Shown here in pieces: positions 15,579 through 24,346 of a stretch of 64,000 bases of DNA. Every line of letters starts with the position of its first letter. The stretch's first letter is position 1. The DNA is from Plasticicumulans acidivorans (GTDB taxonomy: Bacteria > Pseudomonadota > Gammaproteobacteria > Competibacterales > Competibacteraceae), in the NCBI RefSeq assembly GCF_003182095.1, contig NZ_QGTJ01000009.1:85436-149435 (forward strand), written 5' to 3'. Position numbers and translations under genes: made by a program. The notes below the pieces were generated by a model. That model saw only the letters and a program-made list of their open reading frames with translations, did not search any database and had not been told where the DNA came from.

Positions 15579-16031
15579 GCAGAACCAAGATTTCATCGTG
15601 CGTGTATTTGTGCGCTGCAAAAAAACACTCGCTCTAGTCTGCTGCCTAGGCATAGACTGTTCTGTACTCATGATTCGCAGGCAGACAAAAACTGTGCTGC
15701 GAATCCCGTTTCCCGAACAGTCGGTCACCGCCCCCGCCGGTGAGATCACGCAGGCAGCCGCACGGCTGTGGCGATCGCTGGTTAGCGCTACCATTGCGCG
15801 ATCCTGCGGAGCCGATGACGGATGTACGGCAAACGGTGCCGACGCGCCGCGGCGTCAACCGCGCACGACCGCCGACAGTGCTAGCTACATGCGGGGCCTG
15901 CTCGCCGGCCGCCGCCGCGCCCGGCGTGGCGGCTTGCAATCCGGTCCGCAGGTCATGGATGGCGGCTCGATTCACGCACTTCGCCGAATACGGCAGGTGC
16001 TGTCAGCCACAGGCCGGACCGAGGACTAATC
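15579..16031. other. 453-bp intergenic stretch before the CitG-like gene
   Basis: No coding frame here is convincing. A 10-bp perfect palindrome TGCCTAGGCA (15643-15652) is flanked by AGTCT on the left and AGACT on the right, a possible regulator site. Open frames crossing the region have atypical composition and no family resemblance. Decayed sequence or a long regulated leader are both possible. Confidence 0.4.
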
Positions 16032-16901
16032 GTGATTCCCACTCAGATCGCCTGCCCACTGCGTCGCTCCCGGGCGCGCATCCCTGATCCCGGGCGCACC
16101 GCGGTGCGTGCGCTGTACGAGGAGCTGGCCCTGTACCCGAAACCGGGGCTGGTCAGCCCGGTCGATGCCGGCAGCCACAGCGACATGAACATGCAGACCT
16201 TTCTGCGCAGCCTGTTCGCGCTGCGTGGCTACTTTCGCGAGATCAGCGCCGCCGGTGCCGCGGATGCCGACTTCACCACGCTCAACGCCCTCGGCCGCAC
16301 CGCCGAAGCGCGCATGCTGACGGCGACCGGCGGCATCAACACGCACCGCGGCGCGGTGTTCGCGCTCGGCCTGCTGGCCGCCGCCGCCGGTTATCTGCGC
16401 GCCCGCAGCGAGGAGCTCGACGGTCAGCAGCTCGGCCGCACCGTGGTCGAACGCTGGGGCGCGGCGATCGCCGCCGCGACGCCGCCGGCCCATGCCGCGC
16501 CGAGCAGCAACGGCGAACGCGTCGCCCGGCGCTATGGCGCCGGTGGTGCCCGTGCCGAGGCGCTGGCCGGCTTCCCGGCGATCTTCGAACTGGCGCTGCC
16601 GGCGCTGCAGAGCACGCTGGCCGCCACCGGCTGCCTGCGCCGCGCGCGCATGCAGGCGCTGTTCGTGACGATGGCACGCCTCGAAGACACCAATCTGCTG
16701 CATCGCGGCGGCACCGCGGGACTGGCCTTCGTGCGCGAGCGCGCGCAGCGCTTCGTGGCCCGCGGCGGCACGCTGTGCGACGACTGGGTGCACGAAGCGC
16801 AGGCGCTGCACGAGGCATGCGTCGCCCGCCGCCTCTCCCCCGGCGGCAGCGCCGACGTACTCGCCGCCACCTGTTTCGTGCACGCCCTGCAGGACGCCTG
16901 A
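16032..16901 (+). CDS. Triphosphoribosyl-dephospho-CoA synthase family protein (CitG/MdcB-like)
   Basis: 289 codons from GTG 16032, supported by GAGG seven bases upstream. Family motifs are clear: LYPKPGLVSPVDAGSHSDMN (about 36-55), ATGGINTHRGAVFALGLL (about 96-113) and SPGGSADVLAATCFVHAL at the C-terminus. CitG/MdcB make the triphosphoribosyl-dephospho-CoA precursor of the citrate-lyase or malonate-decarboxylase prosthetic group, releasing adenine from ATP. No citrate-lyase or malonate-decarboxylase genes are in the window, so it is an orphan and may serve another enzyme or make another nucleotide. It follows the NrtR-like gene on the same strand after 453 bp. Confidence 0.85.
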   Translation: MIPTQIACPLRRSRARIPDPGRTAVRALYEELALYPKPGLVSPVDAGSHSDMNMQTFLRSLFALRGYFREISAAGAADADFTTLNALGRTAEARMLTATGGINTHRGAVFALGLLAAAAGYLRARSEELDGQQLGRTVVERWGAAIAAATPPAHAAPSSNGERVARRYGAGGARAEALAGFPAIFELALPALQSTLAATGCLRRARMQALFVTMARLEDTNLLHRGGTAGLAFVRERAQRFVARGGTLCDDWVHEAQALHEACVARRLSPGGSADVLAATCFVHALQDA

Positions 16902-16960
16902 GCGCGCGACTCAGGCCAGATGCCGGCGCGACGTCGACATCGACGGCAGCGCCGCCCGAC

Positions 16961-18595
16961 TCAGTGCCCGCCAGTTACCGCGGGCAGCCGGTGCGCGGCG
17001 TCGGCGGCGACGTGGTGGCGGATGCGCGGTCCGTCGGCGGCGCGGTGCAGTGCGCGGACTCTGGCCTCGCAGGCAGCTTCGCTGCGGGTAACGCGGCCGT
17101 GGTGGCGCAGGTGTTCGAGCCAGGATTCGTCGATGAAGAATTCGAGCCAGCGCGTCGGCGTCTCGGTGTCCTGGAACAGGCCCCAGCTGATCGCGCCGTT
17201 GCGCCGGCGCATGCGCGCAACCTCCTGCATCGCGGTGATGAAGGCAGCGCTGTCCTCGCTGGCGATGCTGTACTCGACGGTGATCAGCACCGGCCCGCGA
17301 TCGTGCTCGACTTCGGCACCGACAATCGGCGCCGGCCAGTGCAGCGAGGGTGAAAGATCCGCCGCCGCGTGGTGCGCCAGGCGGAAGCGCTGCAGCAGCG
17401 GCACCGCCAGCGCCAGTCCGGCGGCAGCGCTGAACAGCGCGACGCCAAGCCCCTGCCGGGCCGCGAGCGCCCCCCATAGCGCCGCGCCGCCGGCCATCGC
17501 GCCGTTGAAGGCGAGCATGTAGACGGCCAGTGCCCGCGCCCGCACCCAGGCCGGGGCCGAGGTCTGCGCCGACACCTGCAGCGAGGACAGCGCGGTGATC
17601 CACAGCGCGCCGGCCAGCAGCATCACCGGCACCAGCAGCGCCAGCAGGTGCACGCCGGCCAGCGCGCACAGCACCAGCGCGTAGCCGAGGCTGGCGGCGG
17701 CGAGCAAGGTATCGACCGGGTAACGCTGACGCAGCCGCGGCAGCACAAAAGCGCCGGCGACGGCACCGACGCCGACACAGGTCAGCAGCCCGCCGTAGAC
17801 GATCGCCTCACCACCGAGCTCGCGGCGCACCAGCAGTGGCAGCAGTCCGAGCCCGGCGCTGGCGAACACGAAGAAGGCGACGGCGCGCACCAGCACCGTC
17901 TGCAGGGCCGGGGCGCTGCGCGCGTAACGCCAGCCGGCGCGCAGCGCGCCGAGGAAGCGCTCGGCCGGCAGCGGCGCCAGCGTCGGCGTGCGCCGCCAGG
18001 CGGCGAGCACCAGGATCACGCCGGCGAAGGAAGTGGCATTGAGGGCGAAGGTCGCCCACGGCCCGACGCTGCTGACGATCAGCCCGGCCAGGGCCGGACC
18101 GATCGCCCGCGAAACATTGATGCCGACGCTCGACAGTGCCACCGCCGGCTGCAGCTCGGCCGCCGGCACCAGCTCCGGCGTCAGCGCCGCCCAGGCCGGT
18201 GCCATCAGCGCCGAGCCGATGCCGAGCGCGAACGTCAGCGCCAGCAGCCGTTCCGGCGTCATCGCGTTGGCGTGGCTGAGCAGCGCCAGTGTCAGCGCCA
18301 CCGCCGCCATCCAGCACTGCACGCCGATCAGGTAGCAGCGGCGGTCGACGATGTCGGCCAGCGCGCCGGCCGGCAGCGCCAGCGCGAACATCGGCGCGGC
18401 ACCGGCCGCCTGCACCAGCGATACCAGCAGCGGATCGTTCGCCAGCGAGGTCATCAGCCAGCCGGCGCCGACCTCGTGCATCCAGGTGCCGATGTTCGAG
18501 GCGATCGCCGCCAGCCACAGCCAGCGGAACAGGCGGTGACGCAGCGGGCTCCACGGCCCGGCGGCTGCGCTTGTGTCATCGGCCGGGGCGCTCAT
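16961..18595 (-). CDS. MFS exporter (MFS_3/DUF894 type) with C-terminal ABM-like domain
   Basis: 544 codons. Residues about 20-420 hold 10-12 hydrophobic helices of the enterobactin-exporter-like MFS_3 family, including the loop GALADIVDRRCYL. The last about 110 residues (PVLITVEYSIASEDSAAFITAMQEVARMRRRNGAISWGLF...WLEFFIDESWLEHLRHHGRVT) form a cytoplasmic domain like antibiotic-biosynthesis monooxygenases. It overlaps the amidohydrolase stop by one base (TGATG), so it is the last gene of a four-gene sigma-54-controlled operon. Export of a product or toxic intermediate of that pathway is likely; the substrate is unknown. Confidence 0.88.
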   Translation of the reverse strand: MSAPADDTSAAAGPWSPLRHRLFRWLWLAAIASNIGTWMHEVGAGWLMTSLANDPLLVSLVQAAGAAPMFALALPAGALADIVDRRCYLIGVQCWMAAVALTLALLSHANAMTPERLLALTFALGIGSALMAPAWAALTPELVPAAELQPAVALSSVGINVSRAIGPALAGLIVSSVGPWATFALNATSFAGVILVLAAWRRTPTLAPLPAERFLGALRAGWRYARSAPALQTVLVRAVAFFVFASAGLGLLPLLVRRELGGEAIVYGGLLTCVGVGAVAGAFVLPRLRQRYPVDTLLAAASLGYALVLCALAGVHLLALLVPVMLLAGALWITALSSLQVSAQTSAPAWVRARALAVYMLAFNGAMAGGAALWGALAARQGLGVALFSAAAGLALAVPLLQRFRLAHHAAADLSPSLHWPAPIVGAEVEHDRGPVLITVEYSIASEDSAAFITAMQEVARMRRRNGAISWGLFQDTETPTRWLEFFIDESWLEHLRHHGRVTRSEAACEARVRALHRAADGPRIRHHVAADAAHRLPAVTGGH

Positions 18596-20427
18596 CAGAA
18601 GGCGAAGCAGGAGCAGCCGAACACGCCCCAGAAGCCGGCGTGGTCACTGACCGGCATATCGGCGCCGCGCGCGCGTTCATGGGCATGGCCGTGCACCGCG
18701 CAGGCGCCGGCACAGCAGTGCGGCACGGCGAGCGCGGCGGCGCGGTGATGGCCCGGTGCGATCGCCACCGGCGACCATTCCGGCAGTACCGGCAGCGGCG
18801 GCGGATCGAGGTGCGCGAACTCGGCAGCGGCGTGGACGATGCGGCCGCCAACCAGTGTCAGCACCGATTCGATGCCGCGGATCGCCTCCTCCTCGACGCT
18901 GAAGTAATCCGCCGACAGCACCGCAACGTCGGCCAGACACCCTTCGCGGATCATGCCTTTATGCCCCTGCTCGGAGGAAAACCAGGCACTGCCGAGCGTC
19001 CACAGCTCCAGCGCGGTCTCGCGCGACAGGCCCTGCGGCGCCAGCGGCAGGCCGCCGACGGTACGGCCGCTGGCCAGCCAGTAGAGCGCGGTCCACGGGT
19101 TGTAGCTGGCGACGCGGGTAGCGTCAGTGCCGGCGCCGACCGGCACGCCCATTTCCAGCATGCGTGCCACCGGCGGGGTTTCGCGCGCCGCCGCCGCACC
19201 GTAACGCTCGACGAAATACTCGCCCTGGAAGGCCATGCGGTGCTGGATGGCGATGCCGCCGCCGAGGGCGCGCACGCGCTCGATGTTGCGCGGCGAGATG
19301 GTCTCGGCATGGTCGAAGAACCACGGCAGGCCGGCGAAGGGAATCTCGCGGTCGACGCGCTCGAAGACGTCGAGCATGCGCGCGATCGATTCGTCATAGG
19401 TCGCGTGCAGCCGGAACGGCCAGCGCTGCTCGACCAGGTGGCGGACCACGCCTTCGAGCTCGGCCTCCATCGCCGGCGCCAGGTCCGGGCGCGGCATGAC
19501 GAAGTCCTCGAAATCCGCCGCCGAGAACACCAGCATCTCGCCGGCGCCGTTGTGGCGGTAGAAGTCATCGCCGGCATGCAGCGTCACCTGCTGCGTCCAG
19601 TGCTTGAAATCGTCGAGCTCCTGCCCCGGACGCTGGGTGAACAGGTTGTAGGCCAGACGCACGGTGAGCTGCTGATCGCGGGCGAGCTGCTCGATGACGG
19701 CGTAGTCGTCCGGGTAGTTCTGGAAGCCGCCGCCGGCATCGATGGCGCTGGTGACACCGAGGCGGTTGAGCTCACGCATGAAGCGGCGCGTCGAGTTGAG
19801 CTGCTGCTCGATCGGCAGCGTCGGTCCCCTGGCCAGCGTCGCGTAGAGGATCATCGCGTTCGGCCGCGCCAGCAGCAGGCCGGTCGGCTCGCCGCTGGCA
19901 TCACGTTCGATGCTGCCGCCGGGCGGCTGCGGCGTATCGCGGGTGTAGCCGACGGCGCGCAGCGCGGCGCGGTTGAGCAGCGCGCGGTCGTAGAGATGGA
20001 GCACGAACACCGGGGTGTCCGGCGCCGCGGCGTTGAGCTCGTCGAGCGTCGGCATGCGCCGTTCGGCGAACTGGAATTCGCTCCAGCCGCCGACCACGCG
20101 CACCCACTGCGGGCTCGGCGTGCGCGCCGCCTGCTCGCGCAGCAGGCGCAGCGCATCGGCCAGCGACGGCAGCCCTTCCCAGCGCAGTTCGAGGTTGTAG
20201 TTGAGGCCGCCGCGGATCAGGTGCAGGTGCGAGTCGTTGAGCCCGGGGATCACGCGGCGGCCGCCGAGATCGATGACGCGGGTCTGCGGCCCCTGATGCG
20301 CCATCACCGTGCGCTCGTCGCCGACGGCGAGGAAGCGGCCGTCGGCGATGGCCAGCGCGCTAGCGGCGGGCCGGGCGCGGTCGACGGTGTGGATGCGGGC
20401 GTTGAGCAGGATCAGTTCGGCAGTCAT
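18595..20427 (-). CDS. YtcJ-type metal-dependent amidohydrolase with Cys/His-rich tail
   Basis: 610 codons. Amidohydrolase_3 features: an N-terminal beta sandwich (LILLNARIHTVD), the metal motif GLNDSHLHL at about 63-71, and later WFFDHAETI, IQHRMAFQ and GAGTDATR. Relatives include N-substituted formamide deformylase and other YtcJ enzymes that hydrolyse C-N bonds. The final about 60 residues are unusual: after the catalytic fold comes PHCCAGACAVHGHAHERARG and FGCSCFAF, rich in Cys and His, perhaps an extra metal site. No signal peptide. It lies between the membrane ABM gene (31-bp gap) and the exporter (one-base overlap). Confidence 0.87.
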   Translation of the reverse strand: MTAELILLNARIHTVDRARPAASALAIADGRFLAVGDERTVMAHQGPQTRVIDLGGRRVIPGLNDSHLHLIRGGLNYNLELRWEGLPSLADALRLLREQAARTPSPQWVRVVGGWSEFQFAERRMPTLDELNAAAPDTPVFVLHLYDRALLNRAALRAVGYTRDTPQPPGGSIERDASGEPTGLLLARPNAMILYATLARGPTLPIEQQLNSTRRFMRELNRLGVTSAIDAGGGFQNYPDDYAVIEQLARDQQLTVRLAYNLFTQRPGQELDDFKHWTQQVTLHAGDDFYRHNGAGEMLVFSAADFEDFVMPRPDLAPAMEAELEGVVRHLVEQRWPFRLHATYDESIARMLDVFERVDREIPFAGLPWFFDHAETISPRNIERVRALGGGIAIQHRMAFQGEYFVERYGAAAARETPPVARMLEMGVPVGAGTDATRVASYNPWTALYWLASGRTVGGLPLAPQGLSRETALELWTLGSAWFSSEQGHKGMIREGCLADVAVLSADYFSVEEEAIRGIESVLTLVGGRIVHAAAEFAHLDPPPLPVLPEWSPVAIAPGHHRAAALAVPHCCAGACAVHGHAHERARGADMPVSDHAGFWGVFGCSCFAF

Positions 20428-20458
20428 GGCGAAGATCTCCTCGAAACGATGCGCGCCT

Positions 20459-21034
20459 TCAGCGCGACAGCCAGCCGGCCAGCACCCGCGTCAGCGCCGG
20501 CATGATCAGGCACACGACCAGCAGCACGATGGTCAGCGCGACCAGGAAATGGCCGAGCAGCCAGCCGCCGAGCCAGGGCCAGCGCGTGAACAGCGGCTGC
20601 CACAGCGGCGGCACCAGCAGCGTCAGCGGATAGATCACCGCCAGCGTCAGCAGCACCTGCTTCCAGCGCCGCGGCGGGCTCGCACCCGGCGGCGTGAACC
20701 AGAACTCCGGCCCGGGATGCGCCTCCGTCGCGTCGACGCCGTCGACCAGCAGCGGGCGGACCTCCTCGACCAGCATCGTGCGCTCGGCTGAAGCCAGCCA
20801 GGCTTCGAGGTGCGCGGCGGAGTCGAAGCGCACCACCACCGTGTACGGCGCGCCGCCCTGCGCCGGGCGGATCACGCTGACGCCGAGGTGGCCGGGCCAG
20901 TGTGCGGCGACCGGCATGATGCGGGCCAGCCAGCGCTCGTAGTCGCTGCCGTGGCCGGGATGCACGCGGTGACGGATGACGACGCTGACGTGCTCGACGT
21001 GGCCGGGCGGAAAGGCGCTCGGCACGCTACTCAC
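20459..21034 (-). CDS. ABM-domain protein with C-terminal membrane anchor
   Basis: 191 codons from GTG 21034, whose GTGA overlaps the stop of the cysteine hydrolase. Residues about 12-105 are an antibiotic-biosynthesis-monooxygenase fold (VSVVIRHRVHPGHGSDYERWL...PGHLGVSVIRP), and two or three hydrophobic helices (VLLTLAVIYPLTLLVPPL, WLLGHFLVALTIVLLVVC) follow, with the ABM part probably cytoplasmic. The same arrangement (COG3224) is common beside YtcJ amidohydrolases. The role is unknown; it may protect against or process a small aromatic or quinone-like compound. Confidence 0.82.
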   Translation of the reverse strand: MSSVPSAFPPGHVEHVSVVIRHRVHPGHGSDYERWLARIMPVAAHWPGHLGVSVIRPAQGGAPYTVVVRFDSAAHLEAWLASAERTMLVEEVRPLLVDGVDATEAHPGPEFWFTPPGASPPRRWKQVLLTLAVIYPLTLLVPPLWQPLFTRWPWLGGWLLGHFLVALTIVLLVVCLIMPALTRVLAGWLSR

Positions 21035-21702
21035 GTGCGGAGGCTGCCGTGCCACTCGCCGCGCTGCGGCGCGCCGTGCACGCGGGTATAGGCGTAATCC
21101 ACGCCCATGCCGTAGGCGCCGCTATGCTCGCGCACGATCGCCATCACTGCGTCGTAGTGCTCGCGCCGCGCCCAGTCGCGCTGCCATTCGAGCAGCGTCT
21201 GCTGCCAGGTCAGCGGGCGGATGCCGGCCTGGATCATGCGCATCATCGAGTAATCGTGCGCCATCTGGCTGGTGCCGCCGCAGGCATCGGCGACGACGTA
21301 GACCTCGTAGCCGTCGAGCATCGCCGAGTTGGCCGCCGAGTTGATGCAGACCTCGGTCCACAGCCCGGAGAGGATCAGCTTCCTGCGGCCGCTGCCGTTG
21401 ATGGCATCGCGCACTTTGACGTCATCCCAGGAATTCATGCTCGAACGTTCGAGCAGATCGGCCTGCGGGTAAACGTCGAGCAGTTCCGGCCACGTGTAGC
21501 CGCTGAACGATTCGGTCTCGACGGTGGTGATGAAGGTCGGCACGCCGAACACTTGCGCCGACTTGGCGAGGGCGACGACGTTGTTCTTCAGCGTCTGGCG
21601 GTCGATGTTGGCCACGCCGAAGGCCATCTGCGGCTGATGGTCGATGAACAACAGCACGCAGTTGTCCGGGGTCAGTTGTTCGAGGGCGGTACGGTCGGAC
21701 AT
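21031..21702 (-). CDS. Isochorismatase-like cysteine hydrolase (YcaC type)
   Basis: 223 codons; AGGAG eight bases before ATG 21702. The catalytic Asp sits in LLFIDHQPQMAFG (about 17-29) and the nucleophilic Cys in SGLWTEVCINS (about 115), with the usual strand order of the family. Relatives hydrolyse amides or carbamates of small molecules. It is the first gene of the operon that continues with the ABM protein, amidohydrolase and exporter, and has a sigma-54 promoter about 60 bp upstream. An amide-degrading pathway fits, but the substrate is not visible. Confidence 0.87.
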   Translation of the reverse strand: MSDRTALEQLTPDNCVLLFIDHQPQMAFGVANIDRQTLKNNVVALAKSAQVFGVPTFITTVETESFSGYTWPELLDVYPQADLLERSSMNSWDDVKVRDAINGSGRRKLILSGLWTEVCINSAANSAMLDGYEVYVVADACGGTSQMAHDYSMMRMIQAGIRPLTWQQTLLEWQRDWARREHYDAVMAIVREHSGAYGMGVDYAYTRVHGAPQRGEWHGSLRT

Positions 21703-21763
21703 CGTCAACACTCCTGGCGGGGGGAGAAGCCTGCAGCCACCCGTTCGGTGGCCAGCCGGTCGT

Positions 21764-21779
21764 TGCAGCCTCCGGGCCA
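21764..21779 (-). promoter_or_regulatory. Sigma-54 promoter of the hydrolase-amidohydrolase operon
   Basis: On the minus strand the site reads TGGCCCGGAGGCTGCA, matching the TGGCAC-N5-TTGCA consensus with the invariant GG and GC exactly ten bases apart. The predicted start of transcription is about 50 bases before the ATG at 21702. A sigma-54 activator gene is divergent at 21956. Confidence 0.7.
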
Positions 21780-21844
21780 GGCGGCGTAACTGCGCTGCCG
21801 CGCTGGAAAATCCACGCCCCCACGCGGCCGGCGTCACACTCGAC

Positions 21845-21894
21845 GTTGCAGAATCCGTTGCAGCGGCGTTGCAGGGCTGCGGCAGGACTGCAAC
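21845..21894. promoter_or_regulatory. Repeated GTTGCAG/CTGCAAC sites, likely activator binding region
   Basis: GTTGCAG occurs at 21845, 21857 and 21868 and its complement CTGCAAC at 21888. They lie 65-130 bp upstream of the sigma-54 promoter and just before the activator gene, the usual place for enhancer-like sites of XylR/DmpR-type activators. Confidence 0.5.
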
Positions 21895-21955
21895 CTTGAT
21901 GCGACATCCTTGCCCGCGTACTGCCGAAGGAAGCGGCCATCACCGAGGTAGCGCC

Positions 21956-23629
21956 ATGCCTTCCGCCGAACAGTTCGCCGCCATCCGTGAACGCCTCGAA
22001 CCCCTGTCGAGCTTCGTCCCGCAGCAGCAGGCGGCGCGGCTGATGCTCGGCACGCAGCGCATGTTCCTGCAGTCGGCGTCAGCCTTCGGCCAGATGCGTG
22101 CGGAGCTGATCCACACGCTGGGCAGCCCCCTCGCCCGCGGTGTGCTCAAGCGCTACGGCTACCACGCCGGTTTTCACGACGGCCACGTGCTGTCGGCCGA
22201 GTATCCGCAGCTCGATACCGAGGAGCAGATGCACCTGGGCACGCTGCTGCACGAACACGAGGGGCACGCGCGCATCGAAACCGAACTCGAAGGCACCCGC
22301 GTCGATCTGGCAAACGGTGTGCTTGAAATCCATTCGCGCTGGCATGACTCGATCGAGGCCGAACAGCATCTGGCGCAGCACGGACGCTGCAATGAACCCG
22401 CCTGTTGGACGCTGGCCGGCTACGCCTGCGGTCATCTGAGCTACTTGCTGCGCCGCGAGGTCGTCGCCGTGGAAACGGCCTGCCGCGTCCAGGGTCATGA
22501 CTGTTGCCGCTTCCGCGTCGGCTTTCGAGAGGACATGGAAAAACACTTCCCCGGCTGCGCCGACGACTTCCGCCGCATCGACCTCGACCGCCTGTTCCGC
22601 GAACTCGAACAGACGGTGGCAGCGCAGCGGCGCACGATCAGCGAGCTGCGCGTGCAGCTCGGCGCCGGCGACTCCGGCGAGCCGGCGGCTTTTGCCGCGC
22701 TGATCGGCCAGAGTCCGGCGCTGCGCCGCGCCATCGACATCGCCCGCGCCGTCGCCGCCGTCAGCTCGACGGTGATGATCAGCGGCGAGAGCGGCACCGG
22801 CAAGGAACTGCTGGCGCGCGGCATCCACGATGCCTCGGCGCGCGCCGGCGGGCCGTGGATCGCGCTCAACTGCGCGACACTGACCGAGTCGCTGCAGAGT
22901 GCCGAGCTGTTCGGCCACGTGCGCGGCGCCTTCACCGGCGCCAGCAGCGACAAACCGGGACTGTTCGAGGCGGCCAGCGGCGGCACGCTGTTTCTCGACG
23001 AGGTCGGCGAGCTCAGCGCCTCGGCGCAGGCGGCGCTGCTGCGCGTGCTGCAGGAAGGTGTCGTCACCCGCATCGGCGAGCACCGCGAGCGGCGCGTCGA
23101 CGTGCGCATCATCGCCGCCACCCACCGCGAGCTGGAGGACTGCATCGCCGCCGGCCGCTTTCGCGCCGATCTGTGGTACCGGCTGAATGTCGTCAGCATC
23201 GCCATGCCGGCGCTGCGCGAGCGCGACAACGACCTGCTGATCCTCACGCAGGCGCTGATCGAGCGCTTCAACGCCCGCTTCGCCCGCAGCGTGCGCGAGC
23301 TCGACCCGGAGGTGCTGCGTCTGTTCCTGCACTATCCGTGGCCGGGCAACGTGCGTGAGCTGGCGAACGTGCTCGAACGCGCGGTGCTGCTGTGCGGCGG
23401 CGAGCGCATCACGCTGCACGACCTGCCCGAGCGCCTGATCGACTGGCGACCGCCGGTGGAGTTCGAACCGACGCTCGCCAGCGTCGCCGACAGCGTGCGC
23501 CAGCAGGAGCGCGAACAGCTCGTCGCCGCGCTGCGCGCCAGTGGCGGCCGCCGTCACCTCGCGGCCGCGCAGCTCGGCATCAGCCGCGCGACGCTGTGGC
23601 GGCGGCTGAAGCGGCACGGCCTCGACTGA
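21956..23629 (+). CDS. Sigma-54-dependent activator with aromatic-sensing V4R domain (second DmpR/XylR type)
   Basis: 557 codons; GAGG lies seven bases before ATG 21956. Order: XylR_N/V4R sensor (1-210), linker, AAA+ domain (about 230-465: [27 protein letters not shown]) and a Fis-type HTH at the end (AAAQLGISRATLWRRLKRHGLD). The sensor keeps the zinc ligands Cys150, Glu173, Cys176, Cys184 and His101/Trp129 at the spacing of the phenol pocket in DmpR/MopR. It should respond to an aromatic ligand and activate the divergent operon ending at 21702. The ligand may differ from phenol, since the target operon encodes amide-type hydrolases. Confidence 0.9.
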   Translation: MPSAEQFAAIRERLEPLSSFVPQQQAARLMLGTQRMFLQSASAFGQMRAELIHTLGSPLARGVLKRYGYHAGFHDGHVLSAEYPQLDTEEQMHLGTLLHEHEGHARIETELEGTRVDLANGVLEIHSRWHDSIEAEQHLAQHGRCNEPACWTLAGYACGHLSYLLRREVVAVETACRVQGHDCCRFRVGFREDMEKHFPGCADDFRRIDLDRLFRELEQTVAAQRRTISELRVQLGAGDSGEPAAFAALIGQSPALRRAIDIARAVAAVSSTVMISGESGTGKELLARGIHDASARAGGPWIALNCATLTESLQSAELFGHVRGAFTGASSDKPGLFEAASGGTLFLDEVGELSASAQAALLRVLQEGVVTRIGEHRERRVDVRIIAATHRELEDCIAAGRFRADLWYRLNVVSIAMPALRERDNDLLILTQALIERFNARFARSVRELDPEVLRLFLHYPWPGNVRELANVLERAVLLCGGERITLHDLPERLIDWRPPVEFEPTLASVADSVRQQEREQLVAALRASGGRRHLAAAQLGISRATLWRRLKRHGLD

Positions 23630-23632
23630 GAC

Positions 23633-24298
23633 TCAGCCGGCGGCGAGACCGGCAAGCAGCGCCCGCGCCGCGGCATCATCCGGCCGACCGTCGAGATACT
23701 GCTGCAGGTAGCGCCGCGCCTTGCGCGGTCGGCCGAGGACGGCGAACACCTCGCCGAGCAGGCGCGCCGCGGCATCGAGCCCCTTGCCGAACGCGCGCTG
23801 CAAGGGCACAACCGCCGCCTGCGGCTGTCCGGCGCGGGTGGCCAGCAGCTCGCCGTACTGCAGATTGGCCTGCGGATGATCGGGCACGGCGGCGAGCAGC
23901 GTTTCGAGGTGCGTGCGGGCCCGCTGGTCGCGTCGTGGCAGACGCAGGCCGCTGCCGAGCAGTGCCAGCTGCGCGGCGCGCAGACGCAGCTGGACGGCGT
24001 CCGCCGGTGCGATCTGCAGCAGATGATCGAGCACGCGCTCCAGATACAGGTAATCGGCCAGCGCCGCCTGCCGCGGCTCGCTGCTGGCGCACGGGTGCTG
24101 CGGCACTGCCGCGTGAGCCTGCAGCGCGGCGAGCAGCGTATCGAAATAGCTCAGGTTGACGCTCAGCCGGCGGCTGCCGGAGCAGCTGCAGCAACGCAGC
24201 AGCGGGTACATGTCCTGTGCGCGGTAAACCGACGCCGCCGCGGCGTCGGGCTGCGGTTGGTCGACCTGCGTGGCGCTAGCGGGGAACTGCGGACTCAT
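23633..24298 (-). CDS. Tetratricopeptide-like repeat protein, possibly iron-regulated
   Basis: 221 codons; GGGAG seven bases upstream supports ATG 24298. The second half has helical repeat spacing (AQLALLGSG...THLETLLAAVPDHPQANLQYGELLATRAGQPQAAVVPLQRAFGKGLDAAARLLGEVFAVLGR), typical of TPR proteins. A short CCSCSG cluster sits near residue 36. No signal peptide is evident. It is divergent from the hemin protein gene with a Fur-box-like site between them, so it may belong to the iron response. The partner is unknown. Confidence 0.65.
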   Translation of the reverse strand: MSPQFPASATQVDQPQPDAAAASVYRAQDMYPLLRCCSCSGSRRLSVNLSYFDTLLAALQAHAAVPQHPCASSEPRQAALADYLYLERVLDHLLQIAPADAVQLRLRAAQLALLGSGLRLPRRDQRARTHLETLLAAVPDHPQANLQYGELLATRAGQPQAAVVPLQRAFGKGLDAAARLLGEVFAVLGRPRKARRYLQQYLDGRPDDAAARALLAGLAAG

Positions 24299-24346
24299 GC
24301 GTGGACTCCCTGAGGACTGGAGGAAATGACGACGGCTTGCTGTTTA

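Noticed and set aside
15646-15975. Minus-strand frame of 109 codons before the CitG-like gene
   Set aside because: It has no ribosome site, no family resemblance and Arg/Gly-rich composition typical of non-coding GC-rich DNA.
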